Shown here: positions 10,190-19,306 of the stretch, piece by piece
How the letters are laid out: each line of letters begins with the position of its first letter
Numbering within the stretch: the stretch's first letter is position 1
Origin: Duganella sp. BJB476
GTDB lineage: Bacteria; Pseudomonadota; Gammaproteobacteria; Burkholderiales; Burkholderiaceae_D
Assembly (NCBI RefSeq): GCF_003416895.1
Contig: NZ_QVIO01000001.1
Location: 682,001 to 746,000, forward strand
Direction of reading: 5' to 3'
Length of the DNA: 64,000 nt
The notes under the pieces: generated by a model
Told to the model about the DNA's origin: nothing
Seen by the model: only the letters and a program-made list of their open reading frames with translations
Database searches by the model: none
Position numbers and translations under genes: made by a program

Positions 10190-10819
10190 TCAGATGAAGC
10201 GGCGCGACAGTTGTTGATACAGCCGCTCGCAGCAGGCGTCCAGCGGCAGGGCGCCGGTGTCCAGCTTGAGCGCCGGCGCCAGCGGTTCCTCGTACGGCGC
10301 CGAGATGCCGGTGAACTCCGGTATCAGCCCGGCCCGGGCTTTCTGGTACAGGCCCTTGGGGTCGCGCGCCTCGCACACGGCGACCGAGGTGCAGATATGG
10401 GTTTCGATGAAGTTGTTGGCGCCGATGATCTGGCGCGCCATCTCGCGGTCCTGGCGCAGCGGCGAGATGAAGGCGCAGATCACGAACAGGCCGGCGTCGT
10501 TCATGATCCTGGCCACTTCGGCGCTGCGGCGGATGTTTTCCTGGCGGTCGGCGGGCGAGAAGCCGAGGTCGCGGTTCAGGTGGTGGCGCAGGTTGTCGCC
10601 GTCCAGCACGTAGGCCATGTGGCCGGCGCCGACCAGCCGGCCTTCCAGCGCGGACGCCAGGGTCGACTTGCCAGCGCCGCTGAGGCCGGTGAGCCAGATG
10701 GTGGCCGCCCGTTGCCCGGCCTGGCGGCTGCGCACGTCGGCGCTGACCTGGCTGCCGTGCCAGAATATATTGGGCGCGCCCGGCATGCCCACGTCGTCGA
10801 TTTTATCCAGCTTGCCCAT
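10190..10819 (-). CDS. cysC: Adenylyl-sulfate (APS) kinase
   Basis: About 209 residues. It phosphorylates APS to PAPS with ATP. The Walker A motif GLSGAGKST, the DGDNLRHHLNRDLGFS segment, FISPLRQDREMAR and the lid region DPKGLYQKARAG are all hallmarks of APS kinase. The ATG at 10819 follows GGAGG at 7 nt; a GTG directly before it is an alternative. No ATP sulfurylase gene (cysDN or sat) is near, so APS must come from elsewhere on the genome. It sits 15 nt after the chemoreceptor stop and at the head of the DHH-sulfotransferase pair, pointing to dedicated PAPS supply rather than cysteine synthesis. Confidence 0.95.
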   Translation of the reverse strand: MGKLDKIDDVGMPGAPNIFWHGSQVSADVRSRQAGQRAATIWLTGLSGAGKSTLASALEGRLVGAGHMAYVLDGDNLRHHLNRDLGFSPADRQENIRRSAEVARIMNDAGLFVICAFISPLRQDREMARQIIGANNFIETHICTSVAVCEARDPKGLYQKARAGLIPEFTGISAPYEEPLAPALKLDTGALPLDACCERLYQQLSRRFI

Positions 10820-10834
10820 CACTCATCCTCCGAA

Positions 10835-12553
10835 TCAGAACTGTTCCCATTCCTGCGTATCGACCTTGGCCGCGCCGCGTGCGCGCACCGCCGTGGTCAG
10901 GGCGGGGGCGCGCGGCGACTTGGCCGGCACCGCCACGGCCACGGCCGCTACCCGCTGCAGCGCCGGCCGCGCCGCGACCGACTTGGCCTCGGTGCGGAAC
11001 ACGCTGACCAGGTCGTTGAGGCTGTTGACCTGGTCCTGCATGGCGTGCGCGGCGGCGGCGGCTTCCTCCACCAGCGCGGCGTTTTGCTGGGTCACGTCGT
11101 CCATCTGCGTGACCGCCGTGTTGATCTGCTCGATGCCCGACGATTGCTCCTGGCTGGCCAGCATGATCTCGGACATGATGTCGGTCACCCGTTTGACGCT
11201 GGACACCACGTCGTGCATGGTCGATCCGGCCTGTTCGACCAGGCGGTTGCCGGCCTGGACCTTGTCGACCGAATCGCCGATCAAGTCCTTGATTTCCTTG
11301 GCCGCTGCGGCCGAGCGCTGGGCCAGGTTGCGCACCTCGGTGGCGACGACCGCGAAGCCGCGCCCCTGTTCGCCGGCGCGCGCCGCTTCCACGGCGGCGT
11401 TCAGCGCCAGGATGTTGGTCTGGAAGGCGATGCCGTCGATGACGGCGATGATGTCGACGATCTTGCGCGCGGAGACATCGATGGCGGCCATGGTGTCGAC
11501 CACCTGCGCCACCACCGCGCCACCCTTGGCGGCGACGTCGGAGGCCGATTCGGCCAGGCCGTTGGCCTGGCGCGCGTGGTCGGTGTTCAGGCGCACGGTG
11601 CTGGTCAGCTCCTCCATCGAGGAGGCGGTTTCCTCCAGCGTGCTGGCCTGCTGCTCGGTGCGCGAGGACAGGTCCAGGTTGCCGGAGGCGATCTGGCCGG
11701 CGGCGGCGGCGATGGTCTCGGTGCTGGCGTGCACCTGGTTGACGATGCGGGCCAGGCTGTCGCGCATGGAGCGCATCGCGAACAGCAGGCTGTGCTGGTC
11801 GCCCGCCTTGGGATCGATGCGCACCGTCAGGTTGCCGGCGGCGATCTGGCCGGCGATCTCGGCCGCTTCGCCCGGCTCGCAGCCCAGCTCGCGGGTGACG
11901 CCGCGGGTGATCAGCCAGGCCGCCGCCACGCTGGTCAGCAGGGCCAGCGAACCGATGATCAGCATCACCGTGCGGGCCTGGGCGTAGGCCACTTCGGCCG
12001 CGTCGGCCGCTTCGACGTTTTGTTTTTCCTCGAGGGCGATCAGCTTGCGCAGCAGTTCCCACCAGCGCTTCTGCACCGGCCGGAATTCATAGCGCAGCAC
12101 TTTATAGGCGTCGTCCTGTTTTTGCTCCAGCGCCAGCGAGGCGGCGCGCTGGATGAACGGTACTGCCAGATCCGCCTGCTTGCGGATTTGTTCCAGCAAC
12201 TCTTTTTCATCAGGGGAGGTGCCGGCCAGCGTCGAGAACATTTGCCCCAACTGGTCCTGGGCGGCGGCATATTTCTTCTGCTGTTCGTCGATACGGTTGA
12301 CCTCGATCTGGATTTCCTTGTCTTCCTTCAACAGGATCAGGTTGCGCGTGGCAAGCGCGCGCTCTGTAACTGTCAGGTCCATCACCTGGGCCAGTTTGGT
12401 CTCGATATTGTTGACCTTGCTGATTTCGTCCAGCCGCCCCTGGATCTGCCGCATGCTGGTCAGGGCCAGCGCGATGATTACCAACAGAAACACAGCGCCC
12501 AGGCCAAAACCCAGTCCCAGCCGGCTCGCCACTGTCCAATTCTGAAATTTCAT
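10835..12553 (-). CDS. Methyl-accepting chemotaxis protein ending in EWEQF
   Basis: 572 residues: TM1 (about 10-31), a four-helix-bundle-like periplasmic domain (35-190), TM2 (about 192-212), HAMP and a signalling domain with the conserved hairpin tip ([19 protein letters not shown], then [14 protein letters not shown]). The C-terminus after a flexible Ala/Pro-rich linker ends EWEQF, resembling the NWETF pentapeptide that tethers CheR and CheB in enterobacterial high-abundance receptors. AAGGAGG lies 4 nt before the ATG. It is upstream of cysC with only 15 nt between, so read-through into the sulfation genes is likely. Its ligand is unknown. Confidence 0.95.
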   Translation of the reverse strand: MKFQNWTVASRLGLGFGLGAVFLLVIIALALTSMRQIQGRLDEISKVNNIETKLAQVMDLTVTERALATRNLILLKEDKEIQIEVNRIDEQQKKYAAAQDQLGQMFSTLAGTSPDEKELLEQIRKQADLAVPFIQRAASLALEQKQDDAYKVLRYEFRPVQKRWWELLRKLIALEEKQNVEAADAAEVAYAQARTVMLIIGSLALLTSVAAAWLITRGVTRELGCEPGEAAEIAGQIAAGNLTVRIDPKAGDQHSLLFAMRSMRDSLARIVNQVHASTETIAAAAGQIASGNLDLSSRTEQQASTLEETASSMEELTSTVRLNTDHARQANGLAESASDVAAKGGAVVAQVVDTMAAIDVSARKIVDIIAVIDGIAFQTNILALNAAVEAARAGEQGRGFAVVATEVRNLAQRSAAAAKEIKDLIGDSVDKVQAGNRLVEQAGSTMHDVVSSVKRVTDIMSEIMLASQEQSSGIEQINTAVTQMDDVTQQNAALVEEAAAAAHAMQDQVNSLNDLVSVFRTEAKSVAARPALQRVAAVAVAVPAKSPRAPALTTAVRARGAAKVDTQEWEQF

Positions 12554-12933
12554 ATTGCCTCCTTAAGGCCTTATTTGCATTCCAAATATCCAAATGAGAA
12601 TTTGGCAGAACGTTTGCACGATCTTAGAGGGCTGACGGGGCGCGTAAACTCTCACATAATCACTTTCAGCACTGGTGCAACAAAGAAATATGTGGTGCTT
12701 GGGCCTGCTGAAACTTTTAGTTGTTAAAGTTATGCTCTGGAGCAACTTAAGTGGATGTTCTTTTTATATTTATTGAGGGCAAAGGCCCGATACGCAGAAT
12801 CCGCCTCTGGGCATCGGCCGCCAACAGGGCTAAAATGCAGGTTGGGGCCGTTGCCAGATTACGACAATCCATCTTGCAATCTGGAACGGAGGAATTCAAT
12901 CGGCGGGTATCGCCCGCATGACATGGAATGAAC
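12554..12933 (+). other. Divergent intergenic region between a chemoreceptor gene and icd
   Basis: About 380 bp, more AT-rich than the surroundings, holding the promoters of both flanking genes. TAAAAT boxes such as that near 12831 are candidate -10 sites for icd. A small imperfect dyad, TGCTC-tg-GAGCA, lies near 12730-12742. I find no convincing open frame and no clear FliA-type promoter for the chemoreceptor. Confidence 0.5.
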
Positions 12934-15165
<2,232 letters not shown>

Positions 15166-15190
15166 ATCTAGCGTAACGCCGTAAAGCAGA

Positions 15191-15222
15191 AGGGCAGCCG
15201 ATTAAAAGGCTGCCCTTTTTTT
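15191..15222 (+). terminator. Rho-independent terminator of icd
   Basis: A perfect 9-bp stem, AGGGCAGCC and GGCTGCCCT, with an 8-nt loop and a run of seven T from 15216. It starts 25 bp after the icd stop. On the other strand the same hairpin directly follows the stop of the AIG2-like gene with a weaker T-rich tail, so it may serve both convergent units. Confidence 0.93.
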
Positions 15223-15592
15223 ATGTCGGCGTATCCCTTGCATCCACATAGGCCCAGGCGACGGCGCCCGAGGCCAGCGCGACGCTTTGGCGGCGGTACG
15301 CCGCCACTTCGTAGCGGTCCGAGTCCCGCAGTTCATCGGCAGTCACCGCCAGCACCGAGCCGGCAACCTTGTCGTCCGGCGAGCCGGTGTGGGAAACGAT
15401 GGGATGATGCGTCTTGCCGCTGGTTTCGACCACGGCCGGATCGTCAATCGCCACCGCCGACAGGCGATAGCCCGGCAGGCTGTCCTGATGGCCGGACAGC
15501 AGGCGGCCAAACGTCGCCATCTGCACTTCCGGCTGTTGCAGCGTGCCGTAGGAGAACAGCATTTCGGTTGCATCGGTAGGGCGTGATTCCAT
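15221..15592 (-). CDS. Gamma-glutamylcyclotransferase (AIG2-like) family protein
   Basis: 123 residues. The N-terminal FSYGTLQQPEVQ is the substrate-binding YGTL signature of the AIG2/GGCT fold, and the rest (LPGYRLSAVAI, VAGSVLAVTADEL, DRYEV.AYRR) follows the family pattern, with the catalytic Glu likely in DRYEVAAY. The substrate cannot be assigned within this broad family. AAGGA lies 8 nt before the ATG. It is the last gene of a minus-strand run, 18 bp after a membrane-protein gene. Confidence 0.88.
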   Translation of the reverse strand: MESRPTDATEMLFSYGTLQQPEVQMATFGRLLSGHQDSLPGYRLSAVAIDDPAVVETSGKTHHPIVSHTGSPDDKVAGSVLAVTADELRDSDRYEVAAYRRQSVALASGAVAWAYVDARDTPT

Positions 15593-15610
15593 CTGCGTTT
15601 CCTTGTGGGG

Positions 15611-16069
15611 TCAGGGCGTTGCCTTGCGGGTGGCCCACACAATCGGCAGGCCGAACAAAAACATGTGGGAAGCCAGGTCCAGTACCGTCGACAGCGGCTG
15701 GAATGTGACAGGGTGGGGGAAGGCGGACAGCGGCAGCACCACCAGCCGCATCGCCAGGAACACCAGGATGCCGAACAGGATGGCAGACAGCAGTGGCTTG
15801 GCCAGCAGGGCAGGCGCCTGCCGTGCCGCCACCAGGAACAGCGCCATCCATACGAAGCTGAGGGCGAAGTGACTCAGCAATCCAAGCGCCGCCGTCAATG
15901 CGCCGCCGTTGAAGGCCGCGCTGCCCAGCAGACCGCTGGCGACGATTTGCAGCAGGCGCTCAGGCGTCAGGCCGTTGTAGACGGCAAAGGAAATCGCGAA
16001 CGTGATGTCGAGCGCGCCGGCAATGGCGCCACCGACCAGTACAGCAAATGGAATTGACCAGCGCTTCAT
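15611..16069 (-). CDS. Small integral membrane protein, function unknown
   Basis: 152 residues with four hydrophobic segments (about 7-30, 40-62, 66-85, 95-115) and a further one near the C-terminus. I do not recognise a family with certainty; it looks like small uncharacterised inner-membrane proteins found beside enzymes. The CAGGAGG ribosome site lies 7 nt before the ATG and is itself one arm of a strong inverted repeat (16077-16125), so translation may be conditional. Gene order places it between the GFA-type gene and the AIG2-like gene. Confidence 0.75.
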   Translation of the reverse strand: MKRWSIPFAVLVGGAIAGALDITFAISFAVYNGLTPERLLQIVASGLLGSAAFNGGALTAALGLLSHFALSFVWMALFLVAARQAPALLAKPLLSAILFGILVFLAMRLVVLPLSAFPHPVTFQPLSTVLDLASHMFLFGLPIVWATRKATP

Positions 16070-16076
16070 GCCTCAG

Positions 16077-16125
16077 CCTCCTGTGGATTTGCGGAGTCTT
16101 ATTTTAAAAGCAAATCTTCAGGAGG
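16077..16125 (-). promoter_or_regulatory. Intercistronic hairpin that would occlude the ribosome-binding site of the membrane-protein gene
   Basis: Read on the minus strand: CCTCCTG, AA, GATTTGC, a 17-nt loop, GCAAATC, CA, CAGGAGG, then 7 nt and the ATG at 16069. Both 7-bp arms pair perfectly, separated by a 2x2 internal loop. The 3' arm is the Shine-Dalgarno sequence. There is no T-tract, so it is not an ordinary terminator. It fills most of the 65-bp gap after the GFA gene. Confidence 0.65.
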
Positions 16126-16134
16126 TCGAGCGGA

Positions 16135-16482
16135 TTAAATCGACCGGCCGTCGTAGTGAGTGACGGGGATGGCGTCCAGGTCTATCCCTTCGATGCAACG
16201 GATATTGATGGCGGCCATGGCGTCGCCGTTGGGCGCCGTGCCTTCGCTGTAGGGCGAGATGCCGCAGGTCGGGCAGAAGCGGTGCTTGATCAGGTGCTTG
16301 TTGAACAGGTAGGTGCTGGCCGCGTCTTCCGGCGTCAGCAGGCGCATGTCCTGGCGCGGTATGAACCACATCAGCACGCCCTTACGCTGGCATATCGAGC
16401 AGTTGCAGGACATCGCCGATGTGATCTCGCCTTCGGCCTCAAGTTTCACATTGCCGCAATGGCAGCTTCCCTGGTATTTCAT
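16135..16482 (-). CDS. GFA/CENP-V domain protein
   Basis: 115 residues. The zinc-binding cysteines of the glutathione-dependent formaldehyde-activating (GFA) fold are in place: GSCHCGNV, CNCSICQRKG and CPTCGISPY. Many members are not formaldehyde enzymes, so only the fold is assigned. AGGAGG precedes the ATG, which overlaps the stop of the upstream SRPBCC gene by 4 bp (ATGA), indicating translational coupling. Confidence 0.9.
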   Translation of the reverse strand: MKYQGSCHCGNVKLEAEGEITSAMSCNCSICQRKGVLMWFIPRQDMRLLTPEDAASTYLFNKHLIKHRFCPTCGISPYSEGTAPNGDAMAAINIRCIEGIDLDAIPVTHYDGRSI

Positions 16483-16928
16483 AGCGAACCTCCTGAAAAG
16501 TAACGATCAAGACTGCTGAAGAACAGAGCCCAGCCCCGTTCATGGTTGATGCGGGCCTGCTCGTCGAAGAAGCGGTCGTGCACGAAGCTCAGTTCCGTAC
16601 CTTCCGCCACCGGCGTTAAAACGATGCTGACGCGCGACTGCCGTTCCGGCGTGCTGTGCCAGGCCCAGGTGAATACCAGCCGCGTATAAGGCGCCACTTC
16701 CTGATAAACGCCGGTCAATTGATTCAAGCCGCCGTCGGGGCCGGCGAAGGCGAGGTGATATTGACCGCCTACGCGCAGGTCGAGCTCGGCCTTGGTCAGC
16801 GAGGCCGCACCGGGGCCGAACCACTGGCTCAGCGCTTGCGGGTCGGTCCACGCGCGCCAGACTTTTTCGGGACCGACGGGGTAGATGCGTCGGAGACTGA
16901 CTTGGGCGGGCTGTTCGGTTGTTGGCAT
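16479..16928 (-). CDS. SRPBCC (AHSA1-like) domain protein
   Basis: About 149 residues from ATG 16928 (AGGAGG 10 nt upstream). The segment RRIYPVGPEKVWRAWTDPQALSQWF-like (RIYPVGPEKVWRAWTDP, then QWFGP) and the C-terminal ERGWALFFSSLDRYF are typical of the START-like AHSA1 group that is commonly paired with ArsR regulators. It binds an unknown hydrophobic ligand. Its first 100 bp are also coding for the C-terminus of the ArsR gene in another frame, and its end overlaps the GFA gene by 4 bp. Confidence 0.88.
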   Translation of the reverse strand: MPTTEQPAQVSLRRIYPVGPEKVWRAWTDPQALSQWFGPGAASLTKAELDLRVGGQYHLAFAGPDGGLNQLTGVYQEVAPYTRLVFTWAWHSTPERQSRVSIVLTPVAEGTELSFVHDRFFDEQARINHERGWALFFSSLDRYFSGGSL

Positions 16929-17266
16929 GATGCGATTTCCTCCTGGTGATAGAGATAGCGTCCCAGCGAATCGAGCTGGTCGGTCCAGAAACGCTGGTAG
17001 TGGGCAATCCACATGGCGGCATCCTGCATGGGCGCGGCATGCAGTTCGCAGCGCACCACGCGTCCTTCCTTCGAGCGGGCGATCAGGCCGGCCGTTTCCA
17101 GCACGGCCAGGTGTTTCATGAAGCCGGGCAGCGACATCTCATACTGCTGCGCCAGCTCTGTGACCGTACAACTGCCGCCGCCCAATTGCGCCAGCACGCC
17201 GCGCCGCGTGGCATCGGACAGTGCCGCGAAGATCAGGTCCAGCTGGGGATCTTTATAGTTAACCAT
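16829..17266 (-). CDS. ArsR-family winged-helix repressor
   Basis: 145 residues. MVNYKDPQLDLIFAALSDAT, VLAQLGGGSCTVTELAQQYE and MSLPGFMKHLAVLETAGLI form the ArsR winged helix; metal-binding cysteine motifs of classic ArsR/SmtB are absent, as in the ArsR-SRPBCC subgroup. The last 35 residues are Ser/Pro/Lys-rich and overlap the next gene by 100 bp, an unusual extension for a family near 110 residues. There is no Shine-Dalgarno site; a TTGACA and a TACTAT box lie directly before the ATG, suggesting a leaderless message. It probably represses its own operon and perhaps the divergent NTF2-like gene. Confidence 0.88.
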   Translation of the reverse strand: MVNYKDPQLDLIFAALSDATRRGVLAQLGGGSCTVTELAQQYEMSLPGFMKHLAVLETAGLIARSKEGRVVRCELHAAPMQDAAMWIAHYQRFWTDQLDSLGRYLYHQEEIASCQQPNSPPKSVSDASTPSVPKKSGARGPTRKR

Positions 17267-17319
17267 AAGGTATAGTATTGGCGAGGTTTCAGAACTTGTC
17301 AAGCGTGTATTTGTGACAA
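17267..17319. promoter_or_regulatory. arsR promoter with overlapping inverted-repeat operator
   Basis: On the minus strand TTGACA (17302-17297) and TACTAT (17277-17272) are 19 nt apart, and the -10 box ends 5 nt before the ATG. An inverted repeat TTGTCA (17296-17301) and TGACAA (17314-17319), spaced 12 nt, overlaps the -35 box and lies in the divergent region shared with the NTF2-like gene. It is a good candidate for ArsR autoregulation. Confidence 0.6.
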
Positions 17320-17346
17320 AATAGGCATTTTTCAGAAAGGTGTCTG

Positions 17347-17763
17347 ATGAGCGATGTTCTGGATGAGAGCGTAGGTGATACGAAAAATCTGCGGCAAGTG
17401 AAAGCGCTTTATCGGGCGTTGAAATCGAAAGACCTGCAGTCGATACGGGAGATCTTGGTCGATGAGCCGGTGTGGGATGTTGCGCCTGGTTTTCCAGAGG
17501 GCGCAGTCTATCGCGGCATGGCCGAAGTGTTTGGCGGGTTTTATCCAAAACTGCTTGCTCACGTTCATGCGTTTGGGGCTTTTCCGGAGAGGTTTGTTGA
17601 TGGTGGAGACACGGTCGTGGCGCTAGGCGACTATCGCGTCACTAAAACCGAGGGCAGCCCGCCGGTGCAGGTGCGCTTCTCGCATGTTTGGGACGTGGAT
17701 GACCACGGCCGCGTAAAAGGCGTCTGGCAGGTTGCGGACTCTGCGCAGTTCTTTGCTTCTTAA
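17347..17763 (+). CDS. NTF2-like (SnoaL-type) protein
   Basis: 138 residues. The pattern QVKALYRALKSKDLQSIREIL, then GMAEVFGGFYPKL, VDGGDTVVALGDYR and FSHVWDVDDHGRVKGVWQVAD is the SnoaL/NTF2-like alpha+beta cone. Such proteins bind or isomerise small molecules; no catalytic assignment is possible. AAAGG lies before the ATG. It is divergent from the ArsR operon and its stop overlaps that of the vapC remnant on the other strand. Confidence 0.82.
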   Translation: MSDVLDESVGDTKNLRQVKALYRALKSKDLQSIREILVDEPVWDVAPGFPEGAVYRGMAEVFGGFYPKLLAHVHAFGAFPERFVDGGDTVVALGDYRVTKTEGSPPVQVRFSHVWDVDDHGRVKGVWQVADSAQFFAS

Positions 17764-18054
17764 ACCGGTGGCGGCCTAACGCGCACTGCGACGCCATTCG
17801 CCAGCTCGTCTGGCACACGCACCATAGACCCTTCACCGCCGAAGTCGGATGGATTTCGGGTGATAACAAGGCGCCCTTGGGATTCTGCAGTCGCGCGGAT
17901 GATGCATATCGGCTTTTTGCATCTTGCACGCCACCTCCATCCAGGTGATGGAACTGATGACGGCGTCCTTGTAATTCGTTAGCTCGACAACCGCTTCACG
18001 GATGCCTACGAAGTTATCAATTAAGATACTGGTGTCGAATAGAACTATCGCCAT
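17760..18054 (-). pseudogene. vapC: vapC PIN-domain toxin remnant with internal deletion and frame change
   Basis: The first 53 codons read MAIVLFDTSILIDNF through SSITWMEVACKMQ, a normal PIN-domain N-terminus with the first Asp and the Glu. The frame then breaks. In the neighbouring frame the C-terminal part is plain (IIRATAESQGRLVITRNPSD, then FGGEG and a short Arg/Pro-rich tail), ending at a TAA at 17762-17760. Compared with VapC proteins of about 125-135 residues, roughly 30-45 central residues carrying further acidic residues are missing. The toxin cannot be functional as read. The antitoxin gene upstream is intact and overlaps it by 10 bp. Confidence 0.85.
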
Positions 18055-18278
18055 TCAGCACGCACCTCGCGCTGGTACTCTGCGCCATCTTGCGGCTTGG
18101 TTGGATCATCTTTCCAGATGCCGTGCATGCTCATCACCGCAGCCAAGCGCTTCGCGCGCTCCGCTTGCTCTGCGGCGACGTCGTTGGCTATGACGGCCTC
18201 AGCTTGAACGGGCGTAGCAACGCCTATGCCAGTCCGCTTGGCGAGTCGCCCCAGATGCCTCTGATTGTCCTGCGCCAT
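18045..18278 (-). CDS. vapB: VapB-type antitoxin
   Basis: 77 residues from ATG 18278 (GAGG 6 nt upstream). The C-terminal GIWKDDPTKPQDGAEYQREV and RAEWR are the usual toxin-wrapping tail of VapB-like antitoxins that pair with PIN toxins. The N-terminal half is Ala-rich and does not show a clear ribbon-helix-helix, so the subtype is uncertain. Overlap with the vapC start is normal for this module. With the toxin broken it is now an orphan antitoxin. Confidence 0.75.
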   Translation of the reverse strand: MAQDNQRHLGRLAKRTGIGVATPVQAEAVIANDVAAEQAERAKRLAAVMSMHGIWKDDPTKPQDGAEYQREVRAEWR

Positions 18279-18441
18279 GACGCACCTCACGCCAGTTATC
18301 TTTGCAAGTAGTGTATAACATTTGGGAAGGAACAGCGCCGGGTTAGGGGGCGTCTTCTTGTGATACGTCGAGCAAAGCTTGACCATCACCATCCATTTAC
18401 GCCAGACTCCCGCTCACTCGACAACAACGCGAAGGGCGGAA

Positions 18442-19299
18442 ATGAAGCATATCGTTATGTTCAATAAGTTCCACGGAAGTCTGTGCCTGGCGGCCGCGCT
18501 GCTGGGCGCCGGTCTGAGCGGCCCGCTGCACGCCGCGCCGGCCGTTTCGGCCGCCGCGCCGCTGGTGATCGGAGAGAGCTTTAACATCGAATCGAAAGTG
18601 CTGGCCGAAACGCGCCACATCAATGTCTATATGTCGCGCGGCTACAGCTTGCCGGCCGATGCGCCGCTGCCTGTGCTCTACATGCCGGACGGCGGCTTGC
18701 GCGAAGACTTCCTGCACATCGCCGGCCTGCTGCAAGTGTCGGTCGATAACGGCACCATGCGCCCGTTCATGCTGGTCGGCATAGAAAACACCCAGCGCCG
18801 CCGCGACATGACCGGCCCGACCGACAACGCCGAAGACAAGAAGATCGCCCCGGTGGTCGGCGGCTCGGCCCAGTTCCGCCGCTTCATCCGTGAAGAGTTG
18901 ATGCCCGAAGTGAAGCAGCGCTACCGCACCACCGGCGAAACGGCTGTGATCGGCGAATCGCTGGCCGGCCTGTTCGTGGTCGAAACCTTCCTGCGCGATC
19001 CGCAGCTATTCGATCACTATGTGGCGGCCGATCCCAGCCTGTGGTGGAACGACAGCAAGCTGTTGGCCGAAGCACCGGCCCTGCTGGCCAAGCGCGCAGC
19101 AAAACCGCAGACCTTGTATTTCGCCAGCAGCTCCAACGCCGGCATCGTTCAGGGCGCCGGGCAATTGTCGGCGCTGCTGACGGCCCGCGCTCCGGACGGC
19201 CTGCGCTGGTATTACCAAAGCATGCCGGCCGAAACCCATGCGACGATCTACCAGCCGGCTGCGCTGCAGGCGTTCCGCATGATGCTCAAGCCTAACTGA
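18442..19299 (+). CDS. Secreted alpha/beta-hydrolase, putative esterase (Fes/IroE-like)
   Basis: 285 residues. A signal peptide (about 1-32, ending GPLHA) is followed by the putative-esterase fold: LPVLYMPDGG, the nucleophile in AVIGESLAG near residue 172, ADPSLWWND and the likely catalytic His in AETHATIY. This group includes enterobactin esterases and feruloyl/S-formylglutathione-like esterases. No siderophore genes adjoin it, so the substrate is open. I chose ATG 18442 for its signal peptide over an upstream ATG at 18379. It converges on the efflux operon with 7 bp between stops. Confidence 0.88.
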   Translation: MKHIVMFNKFHGSLCLAAALLGAGLSGPLHAAPAVSAAAPLVIGESFNIESKVLAETRHINVYMSRGYSLPADAPLPVLYMPDGGLREDFLHIAGLLQVSVDNGTMRPFMLVGIENTQRRRDMTGPTDNAEDKKIAPVVGGSAQFRRFIREELMPEVKQRYRTTGETAVIGESLAGLFVVETFLRDPQLFDHYVAADPSLWWNDSKLLAEAPALLAKRAAKPQTLYFASSSNAGIVQGAGQLSALLTARAPDGLRWYYQSMPAETHATIYQPAALQAFRMMLKPN

Positions 19300-19306
19300 C
19301 GCCGGA

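Noticed and set aside
12554..12720. Possible FliA (flagellar sigma) promoter before the first chemoreceptor
   Set aside because: TAAA-like boxes occur, but none has the GCCGATAA-type partner at the right distance.
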